From NCBI GenBank assembly GCA_900078375.1, contig FLQS01000021.1, positions 27,220-91,219 on the forward strand: a DNA stretch of 64,000 bases, read 5' to 3'. The number at the start of each line of letters is the position of its first letter. Within the stretch, counting starts at the first letter, position 1. Below the pieces are notes generated by a model that saw only the letters and a list, made by a program, of their open reading frames with translations, did no database searches and had not been told where the DNA came from. A program made the position numbers and the translations under genes. Below are positions 53,121 to 61,607 of this stretch, one piece after another. The DNA comes from an uncultured Mycobacterium sp. (GTDB taxonomy: Bacteria; Actinomycetota; Actinomycetes; Mycobacteriales; Mycobacteriaceae).

Positions 53121-53962
53121 GAAAACACCTCCAGCGTGCAACATTTCACCGAGCCGCCACCCTTGAGCAGCTCGGAAAGGTCGACGCCGATGGGGTGGAA
53201 GCCGGCATGGTAGAGCTGCTTCGCGAAACCGCTGGCCTGGGCCGGGAATACCACATGCTTGCCGTCGGACACCGCGTTGAGACCCAAGACATAGGCGTCG
53301 GTGCTGGCCACCTCGATCGCATCGGGGAAGAGGTCGCGCAACCGGCCGCGGGCGGCGGCGGTGAAGGCCGGTGGGTAGTAGGCGATCGTGGTGTCGTCGA
53401 GCACCGTCAGCGCGGTATCGAGGTGGTAGAAGCGCGGATCGACGAGTTCCAGGGAGATCACCGGCATGCCGGTGATGGCGGCGACCTCGGTGTGCGCCTG
53501 CGACTGGGTGCGAAAACCCGTGCCGGCCAAGATCGTTGACCCGACGACCAGCAGGTCGCCCTGTCCTTCGTTGACGTGGCGAGTGGCGACGGGGTCGTGC
53601 CCGTGCTCGTCCATCCAGTTGGCGTAGGCAACCGATTCGCCCTGTCGCTCGGCGTGCTTGAACCGGGCGACGATCGCCGTGCCGTTGATGATCAGTCCGG
53701 CGTTCGCGGTGTAAACCATGTCCGGCAGGCCGGGGACCGGCTCGACGACGTCGACGGTGTGGCCGAGGTGGCGGTAGGTGTCCCGCAGGTTCTCCCATTG
53801 GGCGACGGCACGGTCGACGTCGACCGGGGTGCTGGTGTCCATCCACGGGTTGATCGCGTACTCGACGGCAAAAAACGTGGGCGGGGTCATGGCGTAGTGG
53901 CGTAGTCGCTGGCTGCGCGGTGTCCTCGTTGACTCGGCGGCGACATCTGGGGACATCGTCAT
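53117..53962 (-). CDS. dimethylargininase-like amidinohydrolase (Rv2323c-like)
   Basis: A 281-residue protein of the DDAH/arginine deiminase fold. NPWMDTSTPVD and GLPDMVYTANAGLI (about 89-102) are near the N-terminus; FYHLDTALTVLDD (His) and the C-terminal GGGSVKCCTLEV (nucleophile Cys) are present. DDAH acts on methylated arginines; with rocD next to it, the enzyme could instead act on arginine or a related guanidino compound, supplying ornithine or citrulline. Start at 53962 (MTMSPDV) has only a weak ribosome site; 53890 (MTPPTFFAVEYAINPW) is a credible alternative. Confidence 0.85.
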   Translation of the reverse strand: MTMSPDVAAESTRTPRSQRLRHYAMTPPTFFAVEYAINPWMDTSTPVDVDRAVAQWENLRDTYRHLGHTVDVVEPVPGLPDMVYTANAGLIINGTAIVARFKHAERQGESVAYANWMDEHGHDPVATRHVNEGQGDLLVVGSTILAGTGFRTQSQAHTEVAAITGMPVISLELVDPRFYHLDTALTVLDDTTIAYYPPAFTAAARGRLRDLFPDAIEVASTDAYVLGLNAVSDGKHVVFPAQASGFAKQLYHAGFHPIGVDLSELLKGGGSVKCCTLEVFS

Positions 53963-53989
53963 GAAAACAACGATAGAAGCCCGGCTTCG

Positions 53990-54013
53990 CGCAATCAATC
54001 GATCTCTATTGCG
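53990..54013. promoter_or_regulatory. inverted repeat, candidate Lrp/AsnC operator
   Basis: CGCAAT, 12 bases, ATTGCG, in the AT-rich gap between the dimethylargininase and lrp genes. A further TTGCGT half-site follows at 54031. Confidence 0.5.
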
Positions 54014-54017
54014 TGTC

Positions 54018-54023
54018 TATAAT
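54018..54023 (+). promoter_or_regulatory. consensus -10 element of the Lrp/AsnC gene
   Basis: TATAAT, a perfect -10 consensus, placed five bases after the inverted repeat and about 60 bases upstream of the start codon. No clear -35. Confidence 0.5.
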
Positions 54024-54085
54024 CGATTTCTTGCGTCACGGCCAGCATGGCGGTGATTTGTTAACCACCGATCGGAGAGTTGTCG

Positions 54086-54532
54086 ATGGACCGGCTGGAC
54101 GACACCGACGAGCGCATCCTCGCCGAGCTGACCGAGCATGCACGGGCCACGTTCGCCGAGATCGGCGCGCGGGTGAATCTGTCGGCTCCCGCGGTCAAAC
54201 GCCGGGTCGATCGGATGCTGGACAACGGGGTGATCCGCGGCTTCACCACGGTCATCGACCGCAGCGCGCTGGGCTGGAACACCGAGGCTTACGTTCAGGT
54301 GTACTGCCAGGGCACGATCGCGCCGGATCAGTTGCGCGCGGCGTGGATTGACATCCCCGAGATCATCAGTGCCGCCACCGTCACGGGTACCGCTGATGCC
54401 ATCCTGCATGTGCTGGCTCGCGACATGCGGCACCTGGAGGCTGCCCTGGAACGGATCCGGTCGAGTGCCGACATCGAACGAAGCGAAAGCATCGTCGTGT
54501 TGTCCAACCTGATTGACCGTTCACCCGCCTGA
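54086..54532 (+). CDS. Lrp/AsnC family regulator (Rv2324-like)
   Basis: A 148-residue Lrp/AsnC protein. The N-terminal helix-turn-helix is about 3-50 (LDDTDERILAELTEHARATF, then VNLSAPAVKRRVDRMLDNGV). The C-terminal RAM ligand domain follows (VTGTADAILHVLARDMRHLE). These regulators sense amino acids; the divergent rocD operon and the AT-rich, repeat-bearing gap make control of arginine/ornithine catabolism likely. ATG at 54086 chosen, GGAGAG upstream. Confidence 0.9.
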   Translation: MDRLDDTDERILAELTEHARATFAEIGARVNLSAPAVKRRVDRMLDNGVIRGFTTVIDRSALGWNTEAYVQVYCQGTIAPDQLRAAWIDIPEIISAATVTGTADAILHVLARDMRHLEAALERIRSSADIERSESIVVLSNLIDRSPA

Positions 54533-54537
54533 CGCCA

Positions 54538-54553
54538 CCAACCCGGCGGTTGG
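54538..54553 (+). terminator. weak hairpin after the Lrp/AsnC gene
   Basis: CCAACC, CGGC, GGTTGG. Short stem without a T run; may only be a partial terminator. Confidence 0.3.
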
Positions 54554-54604
54554 TAACGGCAGGCTGGCGCGCACTTCTCGGCGGCGATCGTGTAAGAACA
54601 CCAC

Positions 54605-55810
54605 GTGAGCACGAGCGAAACAGGCGCGGGAATTCGCGCGGAGAAGGGTGTAGTCATCGTGGGCGGCGGACTGGCCGCCACGAGGACCGCAGAACAGTTG
54701 CGCAAGTCGGAGTACACCGGGCCGGTCACCATCGTCAGCGACGAGGCACACCTGCCGTATGACCGCCCGCCGCTGTCGAAGGACGTGCTGCACGCCGACC
54801 TGGACGATGTCACGCTCAAGCCGGCCGAGTTCTATACCGAGAACGACATCACCCTGCGGTTGGGCAGTGCGGTCGTCTCGCTGGACACCGCCGCGCAGAC
54901 GATGACGCTGGCCGATGGCGCGGTGCTTGGCTACGACGAGCTGGTGATCGCGACGGGCTTGGTGCCCAAGCGCATTCCGTCGTTTCCCGACCTGGAGGGC
55001 ATCCGGGTGCTGCGGACCTTCGACGAGGCACTGGCGCTGCGTACCCACGCCGCATCCGCTCGGCAGGCGGTGATCATCGGCGCCGGCTTCATCGGTTGTG
55101 AGGTCGCGGCGAGCCTGCGCAAGCTCGGTGTCGACGTGGTTCTGGTGGAGCCGCAGCCGGCGCCGCTGGCCTCGGTGCTGGGCGAGCAGGTCGGAAACCT
55201 GGTGACGCGGCTGCATCGCGCTGAGGGGGTGGACGTCCGTACCGGCGTCGGAGTGGCTGAGGTACGCGGCGAGAACGGCCACGTGGCAGGCGTGGTGTTG
55301 TCCGACGGCAGCGAACTGGCGGCCGATCTGGTCGTGGTCGGCATCGGGTCGCGCCCGGCCACCGACTGGCTGGACGGCAGTGGGGTGGACGTCGACAACG
55401 GCGTCGTGTGCGATGCGGCGGGCCGCACCAGCGCCACAGGAGTCTGGGCGCTCGGCGATGTCGCATCGTGGCGCGATGCCACGGGACATCAAGCCCGCGT
55501 GGAGCATTGGAGCAATGTCGCAGAACAGGCCCGGGTCATCGTGCCGTCGATGCTGGGCCTGGAGGTGCCGTCGGTGATTGTCGTGCCGTACTTCTGGAGC
55601 GATCAGTACGACGTCAAGATCCAGTGCCTGGGCGAACCGGAGGCCACCGACGTCGTGCACATCGTCGAGGACGACGGCCGCAAGTTCCTGGCGTTCTACG
55701 AGCGTGACGGTGTGGTGGCCGGCGTGGTCGGCGGCGGTATGCCCGGCAAGGTCATGAAGACCCGCGCCAAGATCGCCGCGGGCGCGCCGATCGCCGACGT
55801 GCTGGGCTAG
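54605..55810 (+). CDS. FAD-dependent ferredoxin reductase-like protein, Rv0688-like
   Basis: A 401-residue pyridine-nucleotide-disulphide-type flavoprotein. VIVGGGLAATRTAEQLRK (about 18-35) binds FAD, PYDRPPLSKDVL is the conserved loop, VIIGAGFIGCEVAASLRKLG (about 156-175) binds NAD(P)H, GVWALGDVASW is the second FAD motif, and a C-terminal reductase domain follows. Such enzymes pass electrons from NAD(P)H to a ferredoxin serving P450s or dioxygenases; no ferredoxin gene is adjacent, though a P450 begins at 64 kb. In M. tuberculosis it follows Rv0687 directly; here the arginine genes lie between. GTG start. Confidence 0.87.
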   Translation: MSTSETGAGIRAEKGVVIVGGGLAATRTAEQLRKSEYTGPVTIVSDEAHLPYDRPPLSKDVLHADLDDVTLKPAEFYTENDITLRLGSAVVSLDTAAQTMTLADGAVLGYDELVIATGLVPKRIPSFPDLEGIRVLRTFDEALALRTHAASARQAVIIGAGFIGCEVAASLRKLGVDVVLVEPQPAPLASVLGEQVGNLVTRLHRAEGVDVRTGVGVAEVRGENGHVAGVVLSDGSELAADLVVVGIGSRPATDWLDGSGVDVDNGVVCDAAGRTSATGVWALGDVASWRDATGHQARVEHWSNVAEQARVIVPSMLGLEVPSVIVVPYFWSDQYDVKIQCLGEPEATDVVHIVEDDGRKFLAFYERDGVVAGVVGGGMPGKVMKTRAKIAAGAPIADVLG

Positions 55811-55822
55811 GTTTCTGCCCGC

Positions 55823-56440
55823 TCAGCGGCCGTCCAGGTCGTCGAGTCCGTGCGCGACGACGTCGAAGGCGTCACCGAGCGCCTGCGGCAGCGGTACTGC
55901 CTCGTTCGCCAGCCAATACTCGTAGGCCGACAGCGCGACGCCGAGCATCAGCCAGGCGACCGACTGGGGGACCAGGTCACCCGGCGCGCCACCGATGCGT
56001 GCGGCCACGAAGTCCGAGACGACACCACGCCAGCCGGCGTACATCGTCATCGAGTGCGCTTGCAGCTCGGCGGTCTGCAGGATCACCCGCATTCGCTGGC
56101 GGTGCCGTTCGGTCTCCGACTCGTCAAAAGTGTTGAACGCCAGTAAGGCTGCGCGCAGCGCGGCGCTGATGGGCTCCGCTGCCTCTATCGCGTCGAACAA
56201 CTGACGGAAGTGCTGCAGGTGGGCGTCGAAGTCGCCCCAGGGGATGGCGTTCTTCGACGGGTAGTAGCGGAACAATGTGCGCCGTGCGATTCCCGACGCT
56301 TGCGCCACGTCGTCGACGCTCACGGAACCGAACCCGTAGTTCGCGAACAGGTCGAGCGCGACGTCGGTGATGTGATCCTGGGTGGTAGAGCGGCGCCGCC
56401 CAACGCGGGCCCCGCCCGAACCCGGAGAACCACTTGTCAT
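55823..56440 (-). CDS. mftR: mycofactocin system TetR regulator MftR
   Basis: A 205-residue TetR regulator, divergent from mftA. HTH region about 16-64 ([20 protein letters not shown], then [20 protein letters not shown]). The C-terminal part has [15 protein letters not shown]. MftR is described as the repressor of the mft operon, released by long-chain acyl-CoA. A partial palindrome lies in the 92-base gap to mftA. Confidence 0.92.
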   Translation of the reverse strand: MTSGSPGSGGARVGRRRSTTQDHITDVALDLFANYGFGSVSVDDVAQASGIARRTLFRYYPSKNAIPWGDFDAHLQHFRQLFDAIEAAEPISAALRAALLAFNTFDESETERHRQRMRVILQTAELQAHSMTMYAGWRGVVSDFVAARIGGAPGDLVPQSVAWLMLGVALSAYEYWLANEAVPLPQALGDAFDVVAHGLDDLDGR

Positions 56441-56485
56441 CGACCCACCCCTTTCTTTTCGGCACTCGATGCCATATTCTTGCGA

Positions 56486-56506
56486 TCTCGATCACAATTG
56501 TCGAGA
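56486..56506. promoter_or_regulatory. inverted repeat, candidate MftR operator
   Basis: TCTCGA, nine bases, TCGAGA, with CAATTG in the centre. It lies between mftR and mftA, in position to govern both. Confidence 0.55.
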
Positions 56507-56532
56507 ACCTGGCCGACGAAAGGGTGCTTTTC

Positions 56533-56628
56533 ATGGAGCCGAGCCAAGCAAGTGAGACCGAGACCGAATTGGTGACCGAGACGCTGGTCGAAGAGGTCTC
56601 CATCGACGGGATGTGCGGGGTCTACTGA
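56533..56628 (+). CDS. mftA: mycofactocin precursor peptide MftA
   Basis: A 31-residue peptide ending IDGMCGVY, whose last Val30-Tyr31 become the mycofactocin core. The Glu/Thr-rich leader is recognised by MftB. AAAGGG lies upstream of the ATG at 56533; the frame is open to 56434, but only the short form matches the family. First gene of the cluster. Confidence 0.95.
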   Translation: MEPSQASETETELVTETLVEEVSIDGMCGVY

Positions 56629-56630
56629 CC

Positions 56631-56945
56631 GTGCCTGCCCACGCTGTGGGCGATCCGGCTGTGGCCGGGTCGAACTTCGACCCGGCACTCAGCTGGCGCC
56701 TGCATCCACAGGTGGCCGTGCGCCCGGAACCTTTCGGCGCGCTCCTGTACCACTTCGGCACCAGGAAGCTGTCGTTCCTGAAGAACCGCACCATCCTCGC
56801 CGTCGTGAACTCGCTGTCCGAACATCCCGACGCCCGCTCAGCCCTGCGGGCCGCCGGGGTCGATGAGCCCGACGAGGCGCCCTATCTGCACGCATTCAGC
56901 GTGCTGGTGACCTCGAACATGTTGATCTGCAAGGATTCCCAATGA
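56631..56945 (+). CDS. mftB: mycofactocin peptide chaperone MftB
   Basis: A 104-residue RiPP recognition element of the PqqD type (PALSWRLHPQVAVRPEPFGALL is the start of the fold; only part is quoted: HPQVAVRPEPFGALLYHF). It binds the MftA leader and presents it to MftC. GTG at 56631, two bases after the mftA stop. Its stop overlaps mftC (ATGA). Confidence 0.93.
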   Translation: MPAHAVGDPAVAGSNFDPALSWRLHPQVAVRPEPFGALLYHFGTRKLSFLKNRTILAVVNSLSEHPDARSALRAAGVDEPDEAPYLHAFSVLVTSNMLICKDSQ

Positions 56946-58123
56946 CTTCGGTGGCACCGGTACCCCGGCTGATCGAACAGTTTGAAAGCGGCCTCGATGC
57001 GCCGATCTGCCTGACCTGGGAGCTGACGTACGCCTGCAACCTGGCCTGCGTGCACTGCCTGTCCTCCTCGGGTAAGCGCGATCCCCGCGAGCTGTCCACT
57101 CGTCAGTGCATGGACATCATCGACGAGCTCGAGCGCATGCAGGTCTTCTATGTCAACATCGGTGGCGGCGAACCCACTGTGCGACCGGACTTTTGGGAGC
57201 TGGTCGATTACGCGACCGCCCACCACGTCGGCGTCAAGTTCTCCACCAACGGCGTACGCATCACCCCGGAGGTGGCCGCACGGCTGGCCGCCAGCGATTA
57301 CGTCGACGTGCAGATCTCACTGGACGGCGCCACCGCCGAGGTGAACGACGCCGTCCGCGGACCGGGCTCTTTCGAGATGGCCACCCGCGCGCTGGAGAAC
57401 CTGGCCGCCGCCGGCTTCAAAGACGCCAAGATCTCGGTGGTCGTCACCCGGCACAACGTGGACCAGCTTGACGACTTCAAGGACCTCGCCGACCAGTACG
57501 GCGCGACCCTGCGCATCACCCGTCTTCGCCCTTCCGGCCGCGGAGCCGATGTCTGGGACGAACTGCACCCCACCCCCGCGCAACAGGTGACGCTCTACGA
57601 CTGGCTGGTGGCCAGGGGCGAGGGCGTGCTGACCGGTGACTCGTTCTTCCACCTTTCCGGTCTCGGTGCCCCCGGCGCACTGGCGGGTTTGAACATGTGC
57701 GGCGCCGGCCGGGTGGTGTGCCTGATCGACCCCGTCGGTGACGTCTACGCCTGCCCGTTCGCCATCCACGACCGGTTTCTCGCCGGAAATGTCCTGCGCG
57801 AGGACGGTTTTGGCACTCGCTTCTCCGACGTGTGGAAGTACTCGCCACTGTTCACGGAGCTGCGCGAGCCGCAGTCGGCCGGTGCCTGCGGCAGCTGCGG
57901 ACACTACGACGCCTGCCGGGGCGGCTGCATGGCCGCGAAGTTCTTCACCGGTCTGCCGCTGGACGGTCCCGACCCGGAATGCGTCGAAGGCTACGGGGTG
58001 CCCGCCCTCGCTGGCGAGCGCGACAAGCCCCGCCCCAGCGCCGACCATTCCCGTGGCAAGCCGATCATGCTGACCTTGTCCACCCGGCCGCCGGCCAAGC
58101 CCTGCAACGAAAGTCCGATCTAG
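56942..58123 (+). CDS. mftC: mycofactocin radical SAM maturase MftC
   Basis: A 393-residue radical SAM/SPASM enzyme. The [4Fe-4S]-SAM motif is CNLACVHC (Cys32, Cys36, Cys39). GGGEPT follows. The auxiliary cluster Cys are in GRVVCLIDPVGDVYACPF and the C-terminal CGSCGHYDACRGGCMAAKFF and PECVEG. MftC decarboxylates the terminal Tyr of MftA and then makes a C-C bond between Val and Tyr. Coupled to mftB. Confidence 0.95.
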   Translation: MTSVAPVPRLIEQFESGLDAPICLTWELTYACNLACVHCLSSSGKRDPRELSTRQCMDIIDELERMQVFYVNIGGGEPTVRPDFWELVDYATAHHVGVKFSTNGVRITPEVAARLAASDYVDVQISLDGATAEVNDAVRGPGSFEMATRALENLAAAGFKDAKISVVVTRHNVDQLDDFKDLADQYGATLRITRLRPSGRGADVWDELHPTPAQQVTLYDWLVARGEGVLTGDSFFHLSGLGAPGALAGLNMCGAGRVVCLIDPVGDVYACPFAIHDRFLAGNVLREDGFGTRFSDVWKYSPLFTELREPQSAGACGSCGHYDACRGGCMAAKFFTGLPLDGPDPECVEGYGVPALAGERDKPRPSADHSRGKPIMLTLSTRPPAKPCNESPI

Positions 58124-58127
58124 TCAC

Positions 58128-59309
58128 ATGGCACGCGACACCTGGTTCGAAACGGTCGCCATCGCGCAGGAACGCGCGAAGAAGCGGCTCCCCAAATCTG
58201 CGTACGGCGCACTCGTCGGTGGCAGTGAGAAGGGGCTCACCGTCAACGGCAACAACGAGGCTTTCAACGAGCTCGGCTTTGCGCCGCACGTCATCGGTGC
58301 ACTCGAAAAGCGGGACATGGCAACCACTGTCATGGGGCAAGAGGTCTCGCTTCCCGTTCTGATCTCCCCAACCGGCGTGCAGGCCGTGCACCCCGACGGC
58401 GAGGTCGCTGTGGCCCGCGCTGCCGCGGCCCGTAACACCGCGATGGGACTGTCCTCGTTTGCCAGCAAGCCGATCGAAGAGGTCGTCGCGGCCAACCCGA
58501 AGACGTTCTTCCAGATTTACTGGCTGGGCGACCGGGACGCCATCGCGGCCCGCGCCGAGCGGGCCCGCGCCGCCGGCGCCGTCGGTCTGATCGTGACCAC
58601 CGACTGGAGCTTCAGTCACGGGCGTGACTGGGGGAGTCCGAAGATCCCGGAAAAGATGGATCTCAAGACCATGATCAAGATGAGCCCCGAGGCCGTGACG
58701 AGGCCGCGGTGGTTCCTGCAGTGGGCCAAGACCCTGCGTCCGCCGGCGCTGTCGGTGCCGAACCAGGCGGCCAAGGGCGAGCCCGGCCCGCCGTTCTTCG
58801 ATGCCTACGGCCAGTGGATGGGGACCCCACCACCCACCTGGGACGACATCGCCTGGCTGCGTGAGCTCTGGGGCGGGCCCTTCATGCTCAAGGGCGTGAT
58901 GCGCGTCGATGACGCCAAACGCGCTGTCGATGCCGGTGTTTCAGCGATCTCGGTGTCCAACCACGGCGGCAACAACCTGGACGGCACCCCAGCCTCGATC
59001 CGCGCGCTGCCCGCCATCTCGGCGGCGGTCGGCGACCAGGTCGAGGTGCTTCTCGACGGCGGCGTACGCCGCGGTAGCGACGTGATCAAGGCCTTGGCGC
59101 TCGGTGCCCGCGCGGTGATGATCGGCCGGGCTTACCTGTGGGGCCTGGCCGCCAACGGTCAGGCCGGTGTGGAGAACGTCCTCGATATCTTGACCGGGGG
59201 CATCGACTCGGCGCTACGCGGACTCGGCAAGGCCTCGATCCACGACCTGACAGCCGAGGACATCTTGGTGCCGGACGACTTCGTCCGGGCCCTCGGGGTG
59301 CCCAAGTAG
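58128..59309 (+). CDS. mftD: mycofactocin FMN-dependent oxidase MftD
   Basis: A 393-residue FMN enzyme of the alpha-hydroxy-acid oxidase fold (older name LldD1). SPTGVQAVHPDGEVAVARAA (about 82-101), QIYWLGDR, VTTDW, KGVMRVDDAKRAVDAGVSAI and SNHGGNNLDG (catalytic His region), then DGGVRRGSDVIKALALGARA. In mycofactocin it oxidatively deaminates the AHDP intermediate to the redox-active pre-mycofactocin. It lies four bases after mftC. Confidence 0.94.
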   Translation: MARDTWFETVAIAQERAKKRLPKSAYGALVGGSEKGLTVNGNNEAFNELGFAPHVIGALEKRDMATTVMGQEVSLPVLISPTGVQAVHPDGEVAVARAAAARNTAMGLSSFASKPIEEVVAANPKTFFQIYWLGDRDAIAARAERARAAGAVGLIVTTDWSFSHGRDWGSPKIPEKMDLKTMIKMSPEAVTRPRWFLQWAKTLRPPALSVPNQAAKGEPGPPFFDAYGQWMGTPPPTWDDIAWLRELWGGPFMLKGVMRVDDAKRAVDAGVSAISVSNHGGNNLDGTPASIRALPAISAAVGDQVEVLLDGGVRRGSDVIKALALGARAVMIGRAYLWGLAANGQAGVENVLDILTGGIDSALRGLGKASIHDLTAEDILVPDDFVRALGVPK

Positions 59310-59447
59310 GGCGAGCGCTGGCCCCGGCGTAAGCGAGGTTGTGGTGCTGGCGTGACTGACGGGACGGCGGTAAACGCTCCGGGTGGGTCCGTCGGTCCCG
59401 AATGCGAAAGAAATCCGTCTTCTCCTCGAACAATTGGCGCACGGCAG

Positions 59448-60191
59448 GTGAATTCGGCCTACCATCACCGCGTGGCATTTCGGGGCGAGTTGGGCAGCTC
59501 GACATCGAGTCAACTTCGCGACACCTCGCCCACGATCTTGATCCCGGTCGGGTCGACCGAGCAGCACGGTCCGCACCTGCCGCTGGACACCGACACCCGG
59601 ATCGCCACCGCGGTCGCCCGCGCCGCCACCGAGGACCTCAACCGTTCCGGTCGGGATCAGTACCTGATTGCCCCCGCGATCGCCTATGGCGCGTCCGGTG
59701 AGCACGAGGGCTTCGCCGGCACGGTGTCGATCGGCACCGAGGCGCTGACGGCCGTCCTTGTCGAATACGGGCGCTCGGCCTGCGGCTGGGCTCGGCGGCT
59801 GGTGTTCGTCAACGGACATGGCGGCAACTTGGAGGCGATGCGTGCGGCGGTGCGCCTGCTACGGGCCGAGGGCCGCGATGCGACCTGGTGCCCCTGCGTC
59901 GCCGAGGGCGGGGACGCCCACGCCGGCCACACGGAAACGTCTGTATTGCTACATATTTCACCGGCGGACGTGCAGACCGACGCCTGGTGTAGCGGCAACC
60001 GGGCGCCGCTGGCTACCCTTTTGCCGCGGATGCGTCACGGGGGTGTGGCTGCGGTGAGTGAGGTGGGCGTGTTGGGTGACCCGACGACGGCGACTTCGAT
60101 GGAGGGTGCGCGCATCTTCGAGCAGATGGTCGCGGAGTGTTCGCGACGCATCGATCGGTGGCACCCGGCCGATGACGGGATGCTGACATGA
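59448..60191 (+). CDS. mftE: mycofactocin peptidase MftE (creatininase family)
   Basis: A 247-residue creatininase-fold metalloprotease that releases the AHDP unit from modified MftA. Metal ligands are in [19 protein letters not shown] (about 32-50: Glu, His, Asp), VFVNGHGGN (His) and [10 protein letters not shown] (Glu). GTG 59448 gives VNSAYHHRV, the family start; the frame is open to 59352 but the added part looks unlike protein of this family. A gap of ~138 bases after mftD is unusual in this tight operon. Confidence 0.92.
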   Translation: MNSAYHHRVAFRGELGSSTSSQLRDTSPTILIPVGSTEQHGPHLPLDTDTRIATAVARAATEDLNRSGRDQYLIAPAIAYGASGEHEGFAGTVSIGTEALTAVLVEYGRSACGWARRLVFVNGHGGNLEAMRAAVRLLRAEGRDATWCPCVAEGGDAHAGHTETSVLLHISPADVQTDAWCSGNRAPLATLLPRMRHGGVAAVSEVGVLGDPTTATSMEGARIFEQMVAECSRRIDRWHPADDGMLT

Positions 60192-61603
60192 ACCAGCCCC
60201 GGCTGCCTGACGGGTTTGCCGTGCAGGTCGACCGGCGAGTGCGCACGCTCGCCGAGGGCTCGGCTTTGCTCGGTGGCTCACCGACCCGGCTGCTGCGGCT
60301 GGCGCCATCCGCCCAGACTCTGCTCGCCGGCGGCCGGCTCGAGGTCCGCGACGCAGTGAGTGCCCAGCTGGCCCGCACCCTGCTCGACGCCACCGTCGCG
60401 CACCCGCGCCCGGCGGGTGGACCGTCCCACCGCGACGTCACCGTCGTGATTCCGGTACGCGACAATCCGTTTGGGCTGTATCGCCTGGTGATGTCGCTGC
60501 GCGGTATGCGCGTGATCGTCGTCGACGACGGCTCGAGAACGGCGGTGCAGCCTAGTGACTTCACCGGTGCGCGCTGTGATGTCGAGATTCTGCGCCACCC
60601 CCGCAGCAAAGGTCCGGCGGCGGCCCGCAACACCGGGCTTGCGTCCTGCACAACAGATTTCGTTGCTTTCCTGGATTCCGACGTCGTCCCGCGCCGGGGC
60701 TGGCTAGAGGCGCTCCTTGGCCACTTCTGCGACCCGGCGGCGGCCCTGGTCGCACCCCGCATCGTGGGGCTCGGTCACAGCGATCAACTGATCGCCCGCT
60801 ACGAGGCGGTCCGGTCGTCGCTGGACCTCGGCGGCCGGGAGGCCCCGGTCGTGCCCTACGGTCCGGTGTCCTACGTGCCGAGTGCGGCGATCATCTGCCG
60901 CCGGTCAGCGCTGCTGGAACTGGGCGGCTTCGACGAGACCCTGCCCTCCGGTGAGGACGTCGACCTGTGCTGGCGGCTCATCGAGTCGGGGTCCCGGCTG
61001 CGCTACGAGCCGATTGCGCTGGTGGCCCACGAACACCGCACTGAGATACGACAGTGGCTGGGCCGCAAAGCTTTCTATGGGAGCTCCGCCGCTCCGCTGT
61101 CGATCCGCCACCCGGACAAGACGGCGCCGGTGGTGATTTCCGCGTGGAGCCTGCTGGTGTGGTTGCTTCTGGCGTTGGGATCGGTCTCGGGCTATATCGC
61201 CTCGCTGGTGTTCGCCGGGGTGACCACTCGGCGGACCGCCAAGGCGATGAGGAACACCGATGCCGGGATCTTCGACGTGGTGATCCTGGCCCTGCGTGGC
61301 ATCGGCGCCGCCGCCCTGCAGCTATCGGCCGCGGTCTGTCGGCACTACTGGCCGCTGGCCTTGGTGGCCGCCCTGCTCTCACGCCGGTGCCGGCAGGCGA
61401 TCCTGGTGGCCGCGGTGCTCGACGGAGTGCAGGACTGGATCACCCGCAATCGGAACAATGAGGATGTCGAGGGCAAGCCGATCGGCCTGTTCGCCTATCT
61501 GCTCCTCAAACGTCTCGACGATCTGGCCTACGGCGCCGGCCTATGGACCGGTGTCGTCCGCGAGCGCACGCTGCGGCCGTTGAAGCCGCAGATCAAAACC
61601 TGA
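60188..61603 (+). CDS. mftF: mycofactocin glycosyltransferase MftF
   Basis: A 471-residue GT2 enzyme that adds beta-1,4-glucose units to mycofactocin. [19 protein letters not shown] (about 81-99), [35 protein letters not shown] (DxD type) and [21 protein letters not shown]-terminal membrane-associated segments ([20 protein letters not shown]). Overlaps mftE by ATGA. Confidence 0.93.
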   Translation: MNQPRLPDGFAVQVDRRVRTLAEGSALLGGSPTRLLRLAPSAQTLLAGGRLEVRDAVSAQLARTLLDATVAHPRPAGGPSHRDVTVVIPVRDNPFGLYRLVMSLRGMRVIVVDDGSRTAVQPSDFTGARCDVEILRHPRSKGPAAARNTGLASCTTDFVAFLDSDVVPRRGWLEALLGHFCDPAAALVAPRIVGLGHSDQLIARYEAVRSSLDLGGREAPVVPYGPVSYVPSAAIICRRSALLELGGFDETLPSGEDVDLCWRLIESGSRLRYEPIALVAHEHRTEIRQWLGRKAFYGSSAAPLSIRHPDKTAPVVISAWSLLVWLLLALGSVSGYIASLVFAGVTTRRTAKAMRNTDAGIFDVVILALRGIGAAALQLSAAVCRHYWPLALVAALLSRRCRQAILVAAVLDGVQDWITRNRNNEDVEGKPIGLFAYLLLKRLDDLAYGAGLWTGVVRERTLRPLKPQIKT

Positions 61604-61607
61604 CCTA

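Noticed and set aside
53117..53846. N-terminal extension of the rocD frame
   Set aside because: It runs through the dimethylargininase gene in another frame and is Arg/Pro-rich; rocD has a good ribosome site at 53120.
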